A DNA stretch of 64,000 nucleotides from NCBI GenBank assembly GCA_029168955.1, contig JAPDOI010001757.1, positions 1-64,000 on the forward strand, read 5' to 3'. The position numbers and the translations under genes were made by a program. This stretch comes from Aplectana chamaeleonis (taxonomy: Eukaryota > Nematoda > Chromadorea > Rhabditida > Cosmocercidae). Below, in pieces: positions 35,505 through 48,169 of the stretch (within the stretch, counting starts at the first letter, position 1; each line of letters begins with the position of its first letter). Under the pieces are notes generated by a model. That model saw only the letters and a program-made list of their open reading frames with translations. It made no database searches and was not told where the DNA came from.

Positions 35505-36232
35505 TCGTCACTCCGTCTTCGATTTGCTTGCTCCAAATCTTTCTGTCTGGCGAATGCTGCACGGACTCCGAGGTTGGGGGGGAGGTGTTGACCACGTGAC
35601 CAATGTAGTTTTGCAGGTTTTGTCAGAACTAGGGATAGGATTCGGTAGGCATGAAAATATCTATCCGATGAAATCCACAACATTCTTCAGAAGTTTAAGA
35701 AATACCACGTCGATTTCATCAGATCCGTAATCGATAGCACAGGAGACCTTGCTCACCGTTAGGCTGAGTTTCAGTTTCAATGCTCTTTCAAAGCACAAAT
35801 CAAGGATGTAGGCTAATACCAAAATAGTCCTTGAAGCTTCGCTCGCCCATACACCACTCGAACCTAATCGCGGTGAAGTATGGCGATTAGCTTCCCATTA
35901 GGCCAAGTGAGACTAAAATCATGAAAAGTTTTTTTTTTCAAAAGACCTTCTCCCAGAAGCCAGCCAAATCTAATTAAAATAGAACGTCGAAGAATGGCTG
36001 TGGTAATCACAGAGCACTCAACATTGCTTTGCGCACCATCCGCTCACTACGAAAGGCATCATTTACGAATTCGGAGAAGCTATCACTCCAGACCTGATAG
36101 TATCCTCAGTGTATTCGACTTCTGTTGGCTTCTTGTTTTCAGCAATGCTTTCAGTTACTAGCTTTTCACTTAACTAATAATAGCGAACTGCACTAAGCTC
36201 TCTTCTTGGGTGATAATTGCTTGGACGTTGTG
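35505..36232. other. No gene seen
   Basis: Mixed sequence with short frames only. Confidence 0.5.
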
Positions 36233-36729
36233 TTAAAGGCAGCGCTCACGATATTCTTCAATTTTGAGATTATTCGCTATATTGGTTAAGTGGCCCCTGG
36301 TAGAAGTAAAATGACGTAGAAACTGAGAAAAGCGCACCAGAAGTACACGAAACTCTTAAGTATCACCCCGTCTCTTAAGTATCACAGGAAGTGTTTGTTG
36401 TGACAATGAAATCTTCTGTGGACCCGTCCTTTGCAATTCTCTACTCTCTATTGCTCCGTTCTTTCCTTAGGGCCCTAAATAATCCTGCTTTGCATGAAGT
36501 ATTTTTCTATTTTCGATTGACCCAATTTCCCACCGGTCACAACCACCATGAACATGTTCATCCATCCTGGCAACTAGTCCATGTTATAGAATAATGTGAC
36601 TGAAATACGACTTTTTAAAGCGTTTTTCGCCGTTTCTTCGTCATTTTGGTAAAGTACTTGCTTGGAGGCCAAAGCATTCTTCTATGTGAAAAACTCGGGG
36701 ACGAAAACCATCGTGAACACGGCCTTTAA
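36233..36729. mobile_element. TTAA MITE, family epsilon copy 2 (inverted)
   Basis: TTAA-aggcagcgctcacgatatt and accatcgtgaacacggcct-TTAA; directly joined to the next family-beta element through the shared TTAA. Confidence 0.85.
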
Positions 36730-37635
36730 AGGCTGTGGTCACGATGAAAAACGTTATAGAAAAAAACTACAAAAATCAGCTTAGATCAAAAACAGCTGAA
36801 AAACTATGAAGGTAGAGCGGTGAAAAACGGGCTAGAATTAGAGTTTCTAGGGCCCAAACAAGCTGTTTCGTGCACACGTGCACAGCGATGACGAAAAAGA
36901 TCGCCGTCTCATGCCGAGCAGTCAAAAATCATCGACATTCAGAGGACGAAATAATTGCAAATTTAACGAATAAAAACAGTTGAACAATGAAAGCATCACT
37001 TCAGTCAATGTTTTTGACTAGATGTGTACATAAATCCAAAGCTTCATTGATTGAAATTCAATTTCAAGCCAGCTGATGTTCTTGGTATAAGAGGTCACCG
37101 ATGCCGATGATGTGGAGCAGGGATGAGCGGAATTCCGCGTTTCGCGTTCCGAAAACCGCAGTTTCGCGCGTTTTTGGCCTTCCGCGTTCCGCCTTCCGAA
37201 AACCGCAGAAAGTGCTGCGAAACGCGGAAAATGCGGAACAAAATATCGCGTATTAAAAAAACTGTCATATTTCCATCATTCTTCTGTTGCTTTACTAGTT
37301 TAGTGATCTCTTTCTATGCTCCGCATATGTGAATTGTGTTGCGCGCTAGGCGCGTACCAGATTTGGCATCAAGATGCAACCCTGTGATTCTGGAAACAGT
37401 AGTTAGAGTAACTGTTAAAAGGCGGTTTTCATTCCCATCATAAGAGCGCAAAAGTTGGTTTTACTTTCCAGAAATGGTCTAGACTGGTTTCTTGAGAACC
37501 GAAAAGAATGAAAAAAGAAACCGATTTCGGTGTTAATCTCCTTTTAATCTCAGACGACGTTTACGATCTTGTGGGAACACTTTTCGTTGAGCTAGTCAGC
37601 TAATGTTTTGATAGTAGGCTGGAAATGGGTGCAGC

Positions 37636-38099
37636 TATACTCTGTCCCAAACCTTCTTTGGCAAGCGGAGAGTCCAGAGAAGCCGCGCTTCCTCTGCGTC
37701 TCTGACGTTGTAAGAGGGGTATTGTATACTTTTGCGACATTACATGGTCGCGTCGCTCTGCCAGCGACGACGACCGCCTCCCGTCCCAATGTTTCGCTGT
37801 CGCAGTGCACTGCACAGCGACAGCGACAGTGGTAGCGACAGGCTATGGCACAGTTGCAGTATGTCAGCCCTTTCGCGACACGTCGCTGCGACCCACACGC
37901 GACATCTGTTTCTACGACGACCGCTGCCGTTGCTCCGGTGCGGGTCCCGCCACGATTTGTGTTAGGTTGCATCCCTGTCGCTCATTATAGCGGCAAAGTA
38001 TACCTATAGGCCAGACAGATGCTGCGCCAAAAACGTCAGAGACGCAGGAGCGCCTGCTTCTTTGGACTCTTCGTTTGCCAACTAGTTTGGGACAGAATA
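37636..38099. mobile_element. TIR element nested in hAT-like element
   Basis: ctctgtcccaaac at the left and gtttgggacagaata at the right, with about 70-bp arms sharing agagacgcag and agtccagag/ctttggactct blocks. Flanking TA bases suggest a TA target. Centre is rich in gcgacagcgac words. Confidence 0.75.
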
Positions 38100-38672
38100 T
38101 ACATATCTTTCTATCCCAATTCGAATTTGATCGCTAAAGTTTAGCGATACTTCGAAATTGAGGTTGAAGACAGACAGAACATGTAAATATCTTATTATGA
38201 GCCACCCGACGTTTCCATCCTCCCTAAAAATGGAAACTAATGAAAATCAGGGCCGTACTAATAGGATTTAGCCCAGGTTAGCGCTTTTTTGCACACAGTA
38301 TTACGCTCCGAGAAATACGACGGAACTTCGTAAGTACTTTTGGAAAGCTGCACAGTGTGACTAGAGTTTCAGGAATGTGCGCAGAGCGCTTTTATGGCTG
38401 TATGTCACAAGTTTCAGGAATTACGTTCGCTCCACAATACCTATCGGTGCCGATTTGATAATTCATAGAAGGCAAAAGCTGTCAGAGGTTTTGCCTCTCC
38501 CAAATTTATATCGCTTAGCAAAAATCAAATCAGAAAGGGATTCTTCGAGGAAAGTACGTGGATTTCCTAGAATTCTGGTTTTCTGGCAAGAGTAGTCAGT
38601 TGGTAATGTTATATGTGGGAAAAATAGAAGTGAAAGAACTCAAAAATGTCTCGAAATATTTTACAAAAATGA

Positions 38673-39088
38673 TTTGGCGCACGATAACCTGAAGTGACAA
38701 GAAAACTGGGAAATGTAGTGTTATGATTATGAATACGATTTGATGGTCAATCATAGATCAATTATCGAAAGTGAAAGACGACAGATCGGATTTCATAAGC
38801 TTCACCGTTACAGTTATCAATACAAAATCAAAGGCGCTTTGAAAATACACAGTAGAACAATTTTTTTCCGAGTTGTTGTACGGCAGCAAACACTAGTGAA
38901 GCTGGGAAACCACAGGGCTCGAATTCATTTCGCGCTTGATTTTGCTTTGATGAGTCTAATGAGGTAGCTTGTAAAATCCGGTCTCACTACCTATCGATAA
39001 ATGGTCCATGTTTGACCACCAAATCGCATTCGTAATCATTTCACTGCATTTCCCAGTTTTTCATTAAGCCTGATTATTGTGAGCCAAT
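38673..39088. mobile_element. Second TIR element nested in hAT-like element
   Basis: aaaactgggaaatgtagtg, gattatgaatacgattt and gatggtcaa blocks on the left recur inverted at 38995-39088. About 95-bp arms. Confidence 0.7.
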
Positions 39089-39859
39089 TTTTTTCATAAC
39101 TGTTCCAGGACATTTTTTAACTTCTTTGACCTCTGTTTTATCCTAAATATTAAATTGCCAAACCATTACTTTTGCCAGAGAGCTAACCTATCAGAAATTC
39201 TCTTCTGTTCAGTTTGATATGTTGGTTCTGAGATCTCAGACGCTTTCTTTCTTCAATAAATAATACGAAATGTAATACATATAGCCATCTCCCTCATTTT
39301 GAGCCGGCCGAAGTAGGGCTTATCGGGTTTATCATGTCAACTGTTGTATCATTGTTGTACATCATTGTTGTATTTACCCAGGACCGACCGCTGCGCTGCT
39401 TACTCCGCCAATACTCATCTGAGCAAGCTAGGCTTCATATATGCGCATGTTTGAGGATCGATTTCTATATGTATCCAGACGTTCTACTGAAGTTGCATAG
39501 TTGTCAATTTCTCATGAGAGGATCTTAAGATTTTTCAAAAATTTCCGCGTTTCGCGTTCCGAAAACCGATGTTTCGCGCATTTTTTGGCGTTTTCCACCC
39601 GATTTTTGAAAACCGAGAAAAAATTTTTGTGCCGAAACCCGAAAACCGATTTTCGAAATTTCGAATTTTTATTCCGCTCATCCCTGATGTGGAGTGGGCT
39701 CGTCCACCATCAAAAGACAAGAAAGTTCAGGTTTCAAATTTGGCCCAAAACAGTGGTTTCTTCGCGATTTTTTCTTCTAGGTCCTATTACTCGAGACCCA
39801 AAAAAGGGTTTAGAGAGAAAAAGACGACAAGCATATTCGATCGCGACCACTGCCTTTGA

Positions 39860-40930
39860 GGCATTCGATTTTCTTAAACGTTCTCCTATTCTTGAGTCCA
39901 ATGTTAAGTATTACGATGCCAGACTTTCTACCGTATTATCCAACAATAGTGCAGCGTACGCAGAGGATGTGCTGCTCAAGCCGCTTCCGCGGTAAGCTCT
40001 CCAATGGGAAGAGCACACAATATTCGCCTCTACGTAATTGACCCCAAAGGTTTCCTGAAGGTTTTGGGAGTACATTGATCAGACCGTATGGTTTTGACTT
40101 GCAAAATCAATTGCAGGGTTTCAGTCAAACTCGGCAGTATAAGTTGTTTTCAAGCGTATACTGGGTTTGGTAAGAAATTTTTCCGCAGATCAGTAGTTTT
40201 GAGCATTTCATCTCATGCCAGCGGCCTCGAAAGAGCGTTTGCAGTATTTTAACAGTGGGTGAAAAAAGCTAAACCGGAATAACAAAATTGGGTGCGTTTT
40301 CATAGTGTATTCACTTTCGTTCGAAAAAGGTTTTAATGAAAAATAAATTCAATTCGCTAACCTTTCATCTGCGTACTCCACGGTTGACCTGAAACAAAAC
40401 GTAGATAGAAACTGTTAAATGGCATCATATCGCGTGTGCAGTTCCGCACTAACATAAGAGGGAGAGTTTTACATGAAATTCGGTTCTTGACTTTCCTTCA
40501 CTCAAAGGCAGAGCCCGGGTCAGGGCTTTTGGGAACTGTTCCGTTTCCGTTGTTTTAATGTATTTTGGGCTATTTCCGTTCCGTTTTCGGGTGTTTGGTC
40601 CCGAAAACGGACGAAAGTCAGGCTGATGGTGACCCCAGTGAAGCTCTCTAAGCTAGGCTGTGTTTCATTGTAGAAGTCGTTTACGCTGAAGGTCTTATTC
40701 GACTTCCTGTATTCGGTCAAATGTCTGAGTCTTTCTGAGGATATCTATAAATTTTGGTGTCCTGAAATAGCGATCCGCTGGAATACGATAGCTCAGCATC
40801 CGCGAGTTGTTCCAAATATCACGTCGGATTATAAACAATACCACCTTGAATACACTCGATACATTGAGCAAATCCGCTGGTCGGAAATTGCAAGCAGCGC
40901 AACCACATTTATGAAAGACCAATGCTAACA
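39860..40930. other. No gene seen; possible solo hAT-like end
   Basis: 40520-40620 contains cagggcttttgggaactgtt followed by repeated tttccgttccgttttcggg words, resembling one end of a hAT-type element; the partner end was not found. Confidence 0.35.
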
Positions 40931-41095
40931 AAAAGGGGTCTTCCAGGCAGAAGTGGCTTGGTCCATGTCACAAACGTTAGAGCAAAAAGGAAAAATTAGG
41001 AAAGTGGAGTGAGGAGAGTCTACAAAAACTGAACAATATTTTCTGAGAGTGATTTTTCTGGCCGACTCTTCTTAACACCGAAAACAAAGCTTTGG
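40931..41095. mobile_element. Single arm of the 28331-28934 element
   Basis: Matches the inverted right arm of 28331-28934 (aaaaaggggtcttcc, agtggcttgg, gagtctacaaaa, aacaccgaaaacaaa) and stops where the CR1 sequence begins. Confidence 0.7.
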
Positions 41096-41099
41096 GGTA

Positions 41100-43284
41100 T
41101 TTTACGAAAAAGAATCAAATGGTGTCCAAAAGAGGGCTTCTACTGGTTGATGAGACTATGTGGGAATACCCTTATTTGATATTTTTGACCCCCTTACTTG
41201 AATTGTTTCCACGCTTCCAACAGCTGGAGCTAACCAGCTGTGCAAGTCAACTCGACATCATGGCTGTACTGCAGCACGCCATTAAATCTTTTGTACCTTG
41301 GAAACGTGTTCTAGCAAAGAAATTTGTCCTGCCCATGTATCTACAAAAATGGCGGATCACAGAAATTGTTGGTTCAAGCTAGCTCATAGTTCACAAAATG
41401 AAGATGATTGGGAAAGGTTTCGAAAATTTTCACGGGATTTTGATATTCGTCTTCAGAAGTACAATAGGAATTTGGAAACCAACATTATTAACAGGAATAA
41501 TGAGAAAGGGTTTTTCAAGTATGTTATGAATAAACTATCAACTTCGACTAAGCTCCCTGGTTTGATAAAAGGCGAATTACGTGGCGATTTCGGATAAACG
41601 TAGGGCTGAGTTGTCAGCGAAAAAAATTTGCCGAGGTTTACACTGAAAAAGACTACCATTTTCCGGCTTTTTTGAGCCGTCCGTTGACCATCGGATGAGT
41701 GCTTTTACTTGGTTTGATGAAGTCCTTTTGTACGAGTTTCTGACGACTCTGCCACCCTCTTTTTCGGTGACACCAGATTTTGTGCCTGGCATTTCTCTCA
41801 AAAATGTTGCCCACGTTATAGCGGGCCCGTCAGCATACTTATATAATCAGTCAATGTGCTCTCCGGAAGTTCCATTTAGATGGAGGCTTTCTTTTGTCGC
41901 ACCACTACTGAAAAAAGAACCTGCCAGTTGTATCGATAATTATAGTCCGGTCAGCATCACATCACATCTTTGTAGAATTTTTGAAAACGAGCTCAAAAAG
42001 GTTATAATGGAACATCATGAGAGAAATGCAATTATCCCCGCTAATCAGCACGGTTTAGATGTTCCAGGGTAAATCAGTAGAAACTAACTTGCTTGAGTGC
42101 ATAAATGACTGGAGTGATTATTTGGACTCGAAAAATGTTGCGATGTGATGTATTTTGATTTTTTCGAAAGCATTTGATCGTGTGGACCACTCTAAACTTT
42201 TATAAAATTTCAAAACTAAAATTTCATCCAGTAATCGTTGAATGGCTCAAAAACTATCTTTCTGATAGGAGCTTTCAAGAGAAGATCAATGCAGCATTTT
42301 CATCGGTTAGGTCCGTAAAGAGTGGAGTGCCCCAAGGTGGGTTATTGTCACCAATTCTGTTCGCCTATACACTTCAGAACTCCCGGGTCTCCTGGAGCTC
42401 TGTGGTGTTGAGTGCAAACAGTTCATTCGATGATATCAAGATATATAAGAAGATAGAATGCGAAGATGATCAGAGTATGTTGACTTGAAAATGCATTGGA
42501 GGAAATTCTTGCGTGGTCCCAAAGTGGAAATTGCCGCTGGCTCCCGAAAAAACAGTGTTCATGAGACTGGGAATGTCGAATTTTCCGTGTACACTACACT
42601 TTAGATGGGCATGAGCTGAACCCTGTAACCTCAGAAAGACCTGCAAATTTACCTCTCAGTTGAACAATGAAAGCAAGCACTTGATTTCTTTGACCATTAC
42701 AAAACACTTGATTGTAGTTAAAGCATGTTCTGTATTAAATCATCTCATATTCAAGGCGTTGTCGGTCCGTGACAGAAAAGGTGTGTTAAAGGTGGCTTCA
42801 GTTTTTATAGACCCTATCTTTTTCAGATTTTTTTTCTTTTTTCACCAGAAAAAATTTCACAGAAAGGGTTCAGAGAAAAGAAAAACTGGAGCAAAAAATT
42901 AATTTACACATTTGGCTGGCATTGCGAAAACTAATATCTCAAGATTCTATAGGCTAAGTCAGTCAAGGACTAGGGAAGCAAGATTAAGATTTCATATTTA
43001 GCCCCGAAGGGCAATATGAGAGCCCTTTCTTTCACTTGTAGAGCCGGATCAACCTTCATCTCTCTTTAACCTTGATATTACACCTGTACCGATACCTTCT
43101 ATCTTGAAGTTTCAAACGCATCGCAGGAAGAAGCTGTGGTGCTTCTAAGGCAGTGTTAGGATCAGTATATTGTACTGTATCCCGTTCATTCCGCTTCATG
43201 GTTTCTGTGCATAATCCTATTTTGGTGTTTATTGCGCTTGCCTTACGTAGCGTACTCAATAAATCAATAAATAAATAAATCATT
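41100..43284 (+). pseudogene. CR1-type retrotransposon ORF2 remnant
   Basis: The linker before the polymerase is readable (HAIKSFVPWKR, then RFRKFSRDFDIRLQKYNRN and GFFKYVMNKLST). Reverse-transcriptase blocks follow in shifting frames: SVTPDFVPGISLK, NYSPVSITSHLCRIFE, NQHGLD, FSKAFDRVDHSKLL, SGVPQGGLLSPILF and FDDIKIY. Motif A survives only across a frameshift in a T-run near 42160, the box that should read F/Y-A-D-D has lost its Ala, and stops are frequent. The 3' end is the AATAAATCAATAAATAAA tail at 43255-43284. The element starts abruptly at a DNA-transposon arm, so it is 5'-truncated or interrupted. Confidence 0.85.
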
Positions 43285-43722
43285 TTCTCTTTTGATAATA
43301 ACTATTAGGTACACATACGTATAAATTTTCAACGGTTCTCGCATTATCAGAGTCTGTTTCGGAGCCACAAGTTACTTCCGTGTAGCACACCTCAACGGTT
43401 TTTTGCTGTTAAGAAGTGACGGTATGTATACGTTTGTTGGTACCTGCTCACTGGTGCCCCTGATTCTACTGAACACAGCAGATGTTTGTGTGTACACAGG
43501 GAACGTTCGAGCGATATAGCGTGCACAACTATATCGCAAAAGTACCACGAACATTACATAGAGGTGTCACCGTCCGGCACACTAAGGCCTCTTATCCATA
43601 ACACTTTAGGATCCGTACCTAGAGAGTTCATGGAGTCTTTGGCTACAAGCCACAATTTCGCAACCCTGAATTGCCGTTTATTGTCGAGTGGTATCCAACA
43701 ATCTGCGCTGTCCAATCTTCTA

Positions 43723-44140
43723 ACTAGGGAGTGACCAGACCTGTCCGCCAGAACTACGAATGTAGCCAAATTTTTCTGATCGACCACCTTACGGATACAT
43801 GTAAAAACCCTATTTTAGCTGTCCGAGTAATAAAACTTTCGAAATTTTTTTTCAAAAAAAATTTGAAAAAAAAAAATTCTGCCCAAACTTCTCTCAAAAG
43901 AAATATTGGAGGCGCTGAACACGAAAAAGAGTCACGTTCTCGATAGTTCGAGCGACAAAGACAGTTTACGGCAGGTAAATTTTGTTTTACCTACAGACCT
44001 CGCAACTTCTACGGCCATAACTTTTTCTTTTTCTGTTACTCGGGCAGCTAGGATAGGGTTTTTATGACTACCCGGGAAGTACTCGATCAGAAAAACCTGC
44101 TCATGGATAGTTCTGGCGACCAGGTCTGGTCATTCCTTTA
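43723..44140. mobile_element. TA-inserting MITE within RTE copy 2
   Basis: Arms of about 110 bp (tgaccagacctg.ccgccagaact; inverse at 44030-44140) with TA on both sides. RTE copy 1 at 32846 preserves the uninterrupted site (cttctgagctatttcc), so the boundaries are exact to a few bases. The left tip actagggag resembles that of 18754-19776. Confidence 0.85.
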
Positions 44141-44660
44141 TAAGCTATTTTCATGCACCGTTTGCTGCTTCGCAGGAAGCTCGCCTCAAGGATAGGCCCG
44201 TCATCAACGTCGGAGAGTACGCCATCTACTGCGGTAACGCTGACGATAGGAGAATGGGGAAGCTGTGCGGTAGCTGTAAGGAAGGACTAAAATGGTATAA
44301 TCGAGGAACTCGGCCAAACGTCATGTAGGAGTGCAACTGTGCGACTGCGGGATCACGAAGGATCCATTCTGTGGATAGTGAGAGCTTATGCGCCCAACAA
44401 AACCGCCGAAGACAATTCCAAGGATGCTTTATACGAGGAACTAAATACGTTGCTAGCCAGGATACCTTGTCGACATGCTGTTGTCGTGGGGATCGACGCA
44501 AACGCAAAGATGGGACCTGATCAGAAGTCCGAAGTACTCGGTAAATGGTTCTACCCAGTGGAGCAAACATCGGACAATGGCTACCGCCTTGCCGAGTTGT
44601 GTGAACGCAGTGGTCCGATTATTGCATCGACATTCAAGAGGAATCATTGCCGCCATTAGC

Positions 44661-45211
44661 TTAAATGCAGTGGTCGCGATCAAATATGCTTGTCGTCTTT
44701 TTCTCTCCAAATCATTCTCTGGGTCTCGAGTAGTAGGACATACAAGAAAAAATCGCGAAAAAACCACTGTTTTGGGCCAAATTTGAAACCTGAGGTTTCT
44801 TGTCTTTTGATGGTGGACGAGCCCACTCCACATCATCGGCATCGATGACCTCTTATATCAAGAACATCAGCTGGCTTGAAATTGAATCAATGAAGCTTCG
44901 GATTTATGTACACAGCTAGTCAAAAACATTGACTGAAGTGATGCTTTAATTGTTCAACTGTTTTTATTCGTTAAGTTTGCATTTATTTATTGCTCTGATT
45001 GTCGATGATTTTTGACTGCTCGGCATGAGACTGCGATCTTTTTCGTCACCGCTGTGCACGTGTGCACGAACTGGCTTCTTTGGGCCCTAGAAACTCTAAT
45101 TCTAGCCCGTTTTTCACCGCTCTACCTTCTTAGTTTTTCAGCTGTTTTTAATCTAAGCTGATTTTTGTAGTTTTCTTCTATAACATTTTTTATCGTGACC
45201 ACTGCCTTTGA
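44661..45211. mobile_element. TTAA MITE, family beta copy 3 (inverted), within RTE
   Basis: TTAA-atgcagtggtcgcgatcaa and tatcgtgaccactgcct-TTGA; inserted into the RTE frame after NHCRH at a ttagcTTAAgtgacag site. Confidence 0.85.
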
Positions 45212-45850
45212 GTGACAGAAACCAACCCAGCTGTCTCTGGGAGAGCAGCGGAAGCGGGAGATGACAAACGAGGAATATTCCACTATCGGACATTCGAAGT
45301 TCTAGAAATGTGTGGGATGTCGCGTTCGAATCGGGTCACCGTCTAGTTCTGTTGAATTTCACTGCGAGGATTTATATGAGTAAGCGAAGGGGCAAAGCCT
45401 TTAAAAGGATTGATATGACAAGTCTCAGAGATGAAGAATGCAGTAGGAAATTCCGATAACGCGTTCCTATTCATAATGGAGTACTGACTAAGGAGAAACT
45501 TTGCGACGCGGACTCTTTCGTCAACTGCCTCCAGAACGCCGCTTAAAAAAAGGCTTTCCCGGTTGTATAGCCTAAGAAAAAGCTCACCCACGACACAGAG
45601 ACAATATCTACCTACAACAGGGTACGTGCTCTCCGAACTGCAGGAAACTTCGTGAAGGAGAATCATTTAAAGGGAAAGTTGCGTCGGCAGCTTCAAGGCG
45701 ACCGGCAGCTTCAACGAGAATGGACGTGTAGAGCTGAGGAGTTTGGAAAGGCTTGGGAGGATAAGAATCCGAGAAAAGCCTTCACGTTGTTACAACAGCA
45801 TAGCGGCATTCAACCGGCGCCTCACTCTCGTGCGGTCGTGGAATCATCCT

Positions 45851-46070
45851 CTCTCGTCGTCCTGTTCGACTTCCAGACTCACGCGTATACCACAGCTTCC
45901 ACATTTACTACACAAGCTGGGGAGCGGGCTCTCGCAGGGTCCACTATCTCCTTATTCTACGACAAGCCACCGTAAAGGCAAATTCGGGAGATTTCGTTTC
46001 GTGGAAAGTGTTTCTGGTGTCAACAGGTGGTTGATTTCTTTGACCAGTACCTGAGACTTCTCGACGAATT
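45851..46070. other. Junction between RTE and CR1, unassigned
   Basis: RTE similarity fades near 45850; CR1 ORF1 begins at 46071. Nothing else is recognised. Confidence 0.4.
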
Positions 46071-46430
46071 ATGGCCGGAGCGAATGGTGCATCCCAACGA
46101 CTCTATAGAAGCATGAGTGCCAAGCCAAATGATGATGAAAGCACCAACGATGGAATCGTCATGGCTCTGGAACAACTACAGCAAGATGAGAAGTTACCGG
46201 TATTTTTGAAGAAGCTTGTCACGCATATTTTTTAAGTGCAAAACCAAATGACGGAAGCTCTTCCCCAAATTCTACAGCTCCAGGAGCAGGTTTCTACTGT
46301 GCAAGAAGAGAATTCAATCTTGAAAGGCGCTTTAGCTCAAGCTGAGGCGAAACTTGCTATCTCTTCTAGTGTAGTTGCTCATAGTCAGAATAATCATACT
46401 GCCACTGATTTCTTTGTAGAAAAATAGCGT
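46071..46430 (+). pseudogene. CR1 ORF1 N-terminal part
   Basis: From ATG at 46071 the frame encodes MAGANGASQRLYRSMSA, acidic and Gln-rich sequence, an in-frame TAA at 46233, then a heptad-rich stretch (EALPQILQLQEQVSTVQEEN, LKGALAQAEAKLA) typical of the coiled coil in CR1 ORF1 proteins. After the stop at 46428 the next residues read RSRSIAIAGP, resembling the RSIVI-GVPE start of the following ORF1 domain. Inactive. Confidence 0.6.
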
Positions 46431-46439
46431 TCAAGATCG

Positions 46440-47520
46440 ATCGCTATAGCTGGACCCGTAGTAAACCCCCCATCTGCGCTGAAATGATATGACAACCGCG
46501 CAATGAAGTGCCTCGGCGCACCTGTGCAGTCGGCCGACAGCGCAGATGCTGAGCGCAATCAATGGCATGCAAGAGGTGGCTCTTTCTGCTGAGAGAAAGG
46601 TCAGTGGCGGAATAGAAACAACGTAAAGGTTCTGAACCAAGTTAGCGGTTGTTGAAGGTGGCTATCGGTGAAGTTTGTGACGAGCACGACCAAGCGTCTG
46701 GTTCTCTACTTGAGCGCAGAAAGTTCTTGCGAATAAATTGCGATTTATGCGAGCACTTTGCTAAGTAGTGTAAAACCGATCGCCAACAACGAGCCCACTT
46801 GGCGCAGTGGGGATGATCGGGAGCCAACAAATGGGCACACGGCGTCTGACTCTCCTAAGGCGAAGACGACGAGAAATTTCTGAGAGAACTGATTTCCTGG
46901 GGATTATTTTGGTGTACTGTGCGGATGTGAACGCCGGGGTTGCGGATCGGTACGGACGCGTCGGTTTGATTCCGTAAGTTGCAGAGAAGCAACTTTACGG
47001 ACTTCAATGGACACTCGCAAGCAGGCTCTTCGCGCAACCCACGCTATTTCTACTTGCATCAAGGTGCGCTGGTGTGGATGAACGCCGTTGCGGGACTGGG
47101 TGGATGATCGTCACTTTGAGTCCCGTAAGCTGCAGAGAAGCAACTTAGGACCTGCAAATGACACCCGCGCCAGCGCCCTCGCGCAAACCCACGCTATTTT
47201 CTCTACTTGCACCTCAGCAGCTGCGCGCAAGCACGGAGGTGACCCTCATCGCACCCCAGTGCGTCGAACCGGGACGGGTGGTCACCATTTCGCCCGCAGC
47301 CCAGAGATCTCGCCATCGCAAACCATGGCATTGGTGTGATGAACGCGGCTCTGGCTGCTTCCCCGCATATGTTGATCGCGTGCAAGCGATTTCACCTCAG
47401 CGTACGCGCATGTGGGTCAACTATGGCCCAGTATTGAGAATGAGTCCTTTCTGCTACTCCTTACTTTCTGGGAAAATGAGTCTATGATTGACATGACAAT
47501 GTTAAATACAGATTCTTGAT
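46440..47520. repeat. Unassigned insert with ~150-bp direct repeats
   Basis: 46930-47065 and 47075-47215 are diverged tandem copies sharing gtaag.tgcagagaagcaact, ctcgcgca-type and acccacgctattt blocks. The whole stretch separates two parts of CR1 ORF1. Origin unknown. Confidence 0.55.
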
Positions 47521-47636
47521 CACCCAGAAATAGAATGTGTTACGTGTTACCTGGTTGTGGCATCGTGCAGGCAAGGCTGATGAGGGTCGTACACGTCTTC
47601 CGGCGTTAAAGCTCCCAACACTTACCACTGGGAGTC

Positions 47637-48160
47637 TTGATCATCAGGAGAGCACTCGGCTTCGGTCCTACTCTGTCGAGGGAAAGTTCAGACGACGTTC
47701 ACCACAAAAGTAGAAGTTGGATCGTAGAAAAGCAGCTTGGCATAGCTCGTACTACCAGGGCTCAAAGAGCGAACGATAAATCTGCTGCCTCTTCTCAGCC
47801 CAGGGAATCATCTGCAATTAGTGTGTTAAACCCAGTTAGCGTTCCTTTGGGACCTCACTACGATCTAAAGTGTTTCTACTGTACTGAGCATTCCATTCAA
47901 TAAAAAAATCTCCTCTATTAGGTTTTACATTATGAACTTTGAGTTCTCTGATATAATGTGGCAATAGAAACTTGGCAATGAATGACCTCATTGATTTAGA
48001 ACATTGGGAAGGCTTTGTTGCTGCATTTCTACACTATGTATGGTGCGACAGAAGTTTTAGGAGAGGTGGTGGAGTCCTAATTTTGCTGGAAAGTCCATAA
48101 ATTTTCAAACCGTCTGGCATGAATCTGTTGTTGAGGTATCTGAAATTCTTTAAGCTGTGA
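47637..48160 (+). pseudogene. CR1 ORF1 end and ORF2 endonuclease start
   Basis: IIRRALGFGPTLSRESSDD resembles the C-terminal part of CR1 ORF1. Further on KCFYCTEHSIQ, an ETW-type word and RRGGGVLILLES match the first endonuclease motifs of CR1 ORF2 across several frameshifts and stops. Confidence 0.55.
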
Positions 48161-48169
48161 CCTTAAAGT

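Larger units (their letters stand above)
37118..39686. mobile_element. hAT-like element, 2569 bp, exact 8-bp target duplication
   Basis: Begins CAGGGATGAGCGGAAT and ends ATTCCGCTCATCCCTG (perfect inverted match) with atgtggag at 37110-37117 and 39687-39694. An 8-bp duplication and CAGGG ends are hAT hallmarks. Subterminal zones carry many cgcgttccgaaaaccg words in the same orientation at both ends. No transposase is visible; the interior holds two further TIR elements, so it is a non-autonomous copy enlarged by insertions. Confidence 0.9.
36726..39859. mobile_element. TTAA MITE family beta copy 2, split by hAT-like insertion
   Basis: 36726-37117 and 39687-39859 together reproduce copy 1 at 9467-10022. 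The break falls in atgatgtggagtggg, with atgtggag duplicated on both sides of the insertion. Confidence 0.9.
43420..45850 (+). pseudogene. RTE-type retrotransposon copy 2, endonuclease and linker
   Basis: The 5' block (ggtatgtatacgtttgttgg, ggaacgttcgagcgatatag) leads to TLNCRLLSSGIQQSALS, then after an inserted MITE to QEARLKDRPVINVGEYAIYCGNADD, LRDHEGSILWIVRAYAPNKTAEDNSKDA, RHAVVVGIDANAKMG (the catalytic D-x-N) and GLIIASTFK-like residues. A second MITE (44661-45211) splits the frame after NHCRH. Beyond it lie decayed linker blocks (RRQLQGDRQLQREW, EEFGKAWEDKNPRKAF). No polymerase domain is attached. Several frameshifts and stops show it is inactive. Confidence 0.85.
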
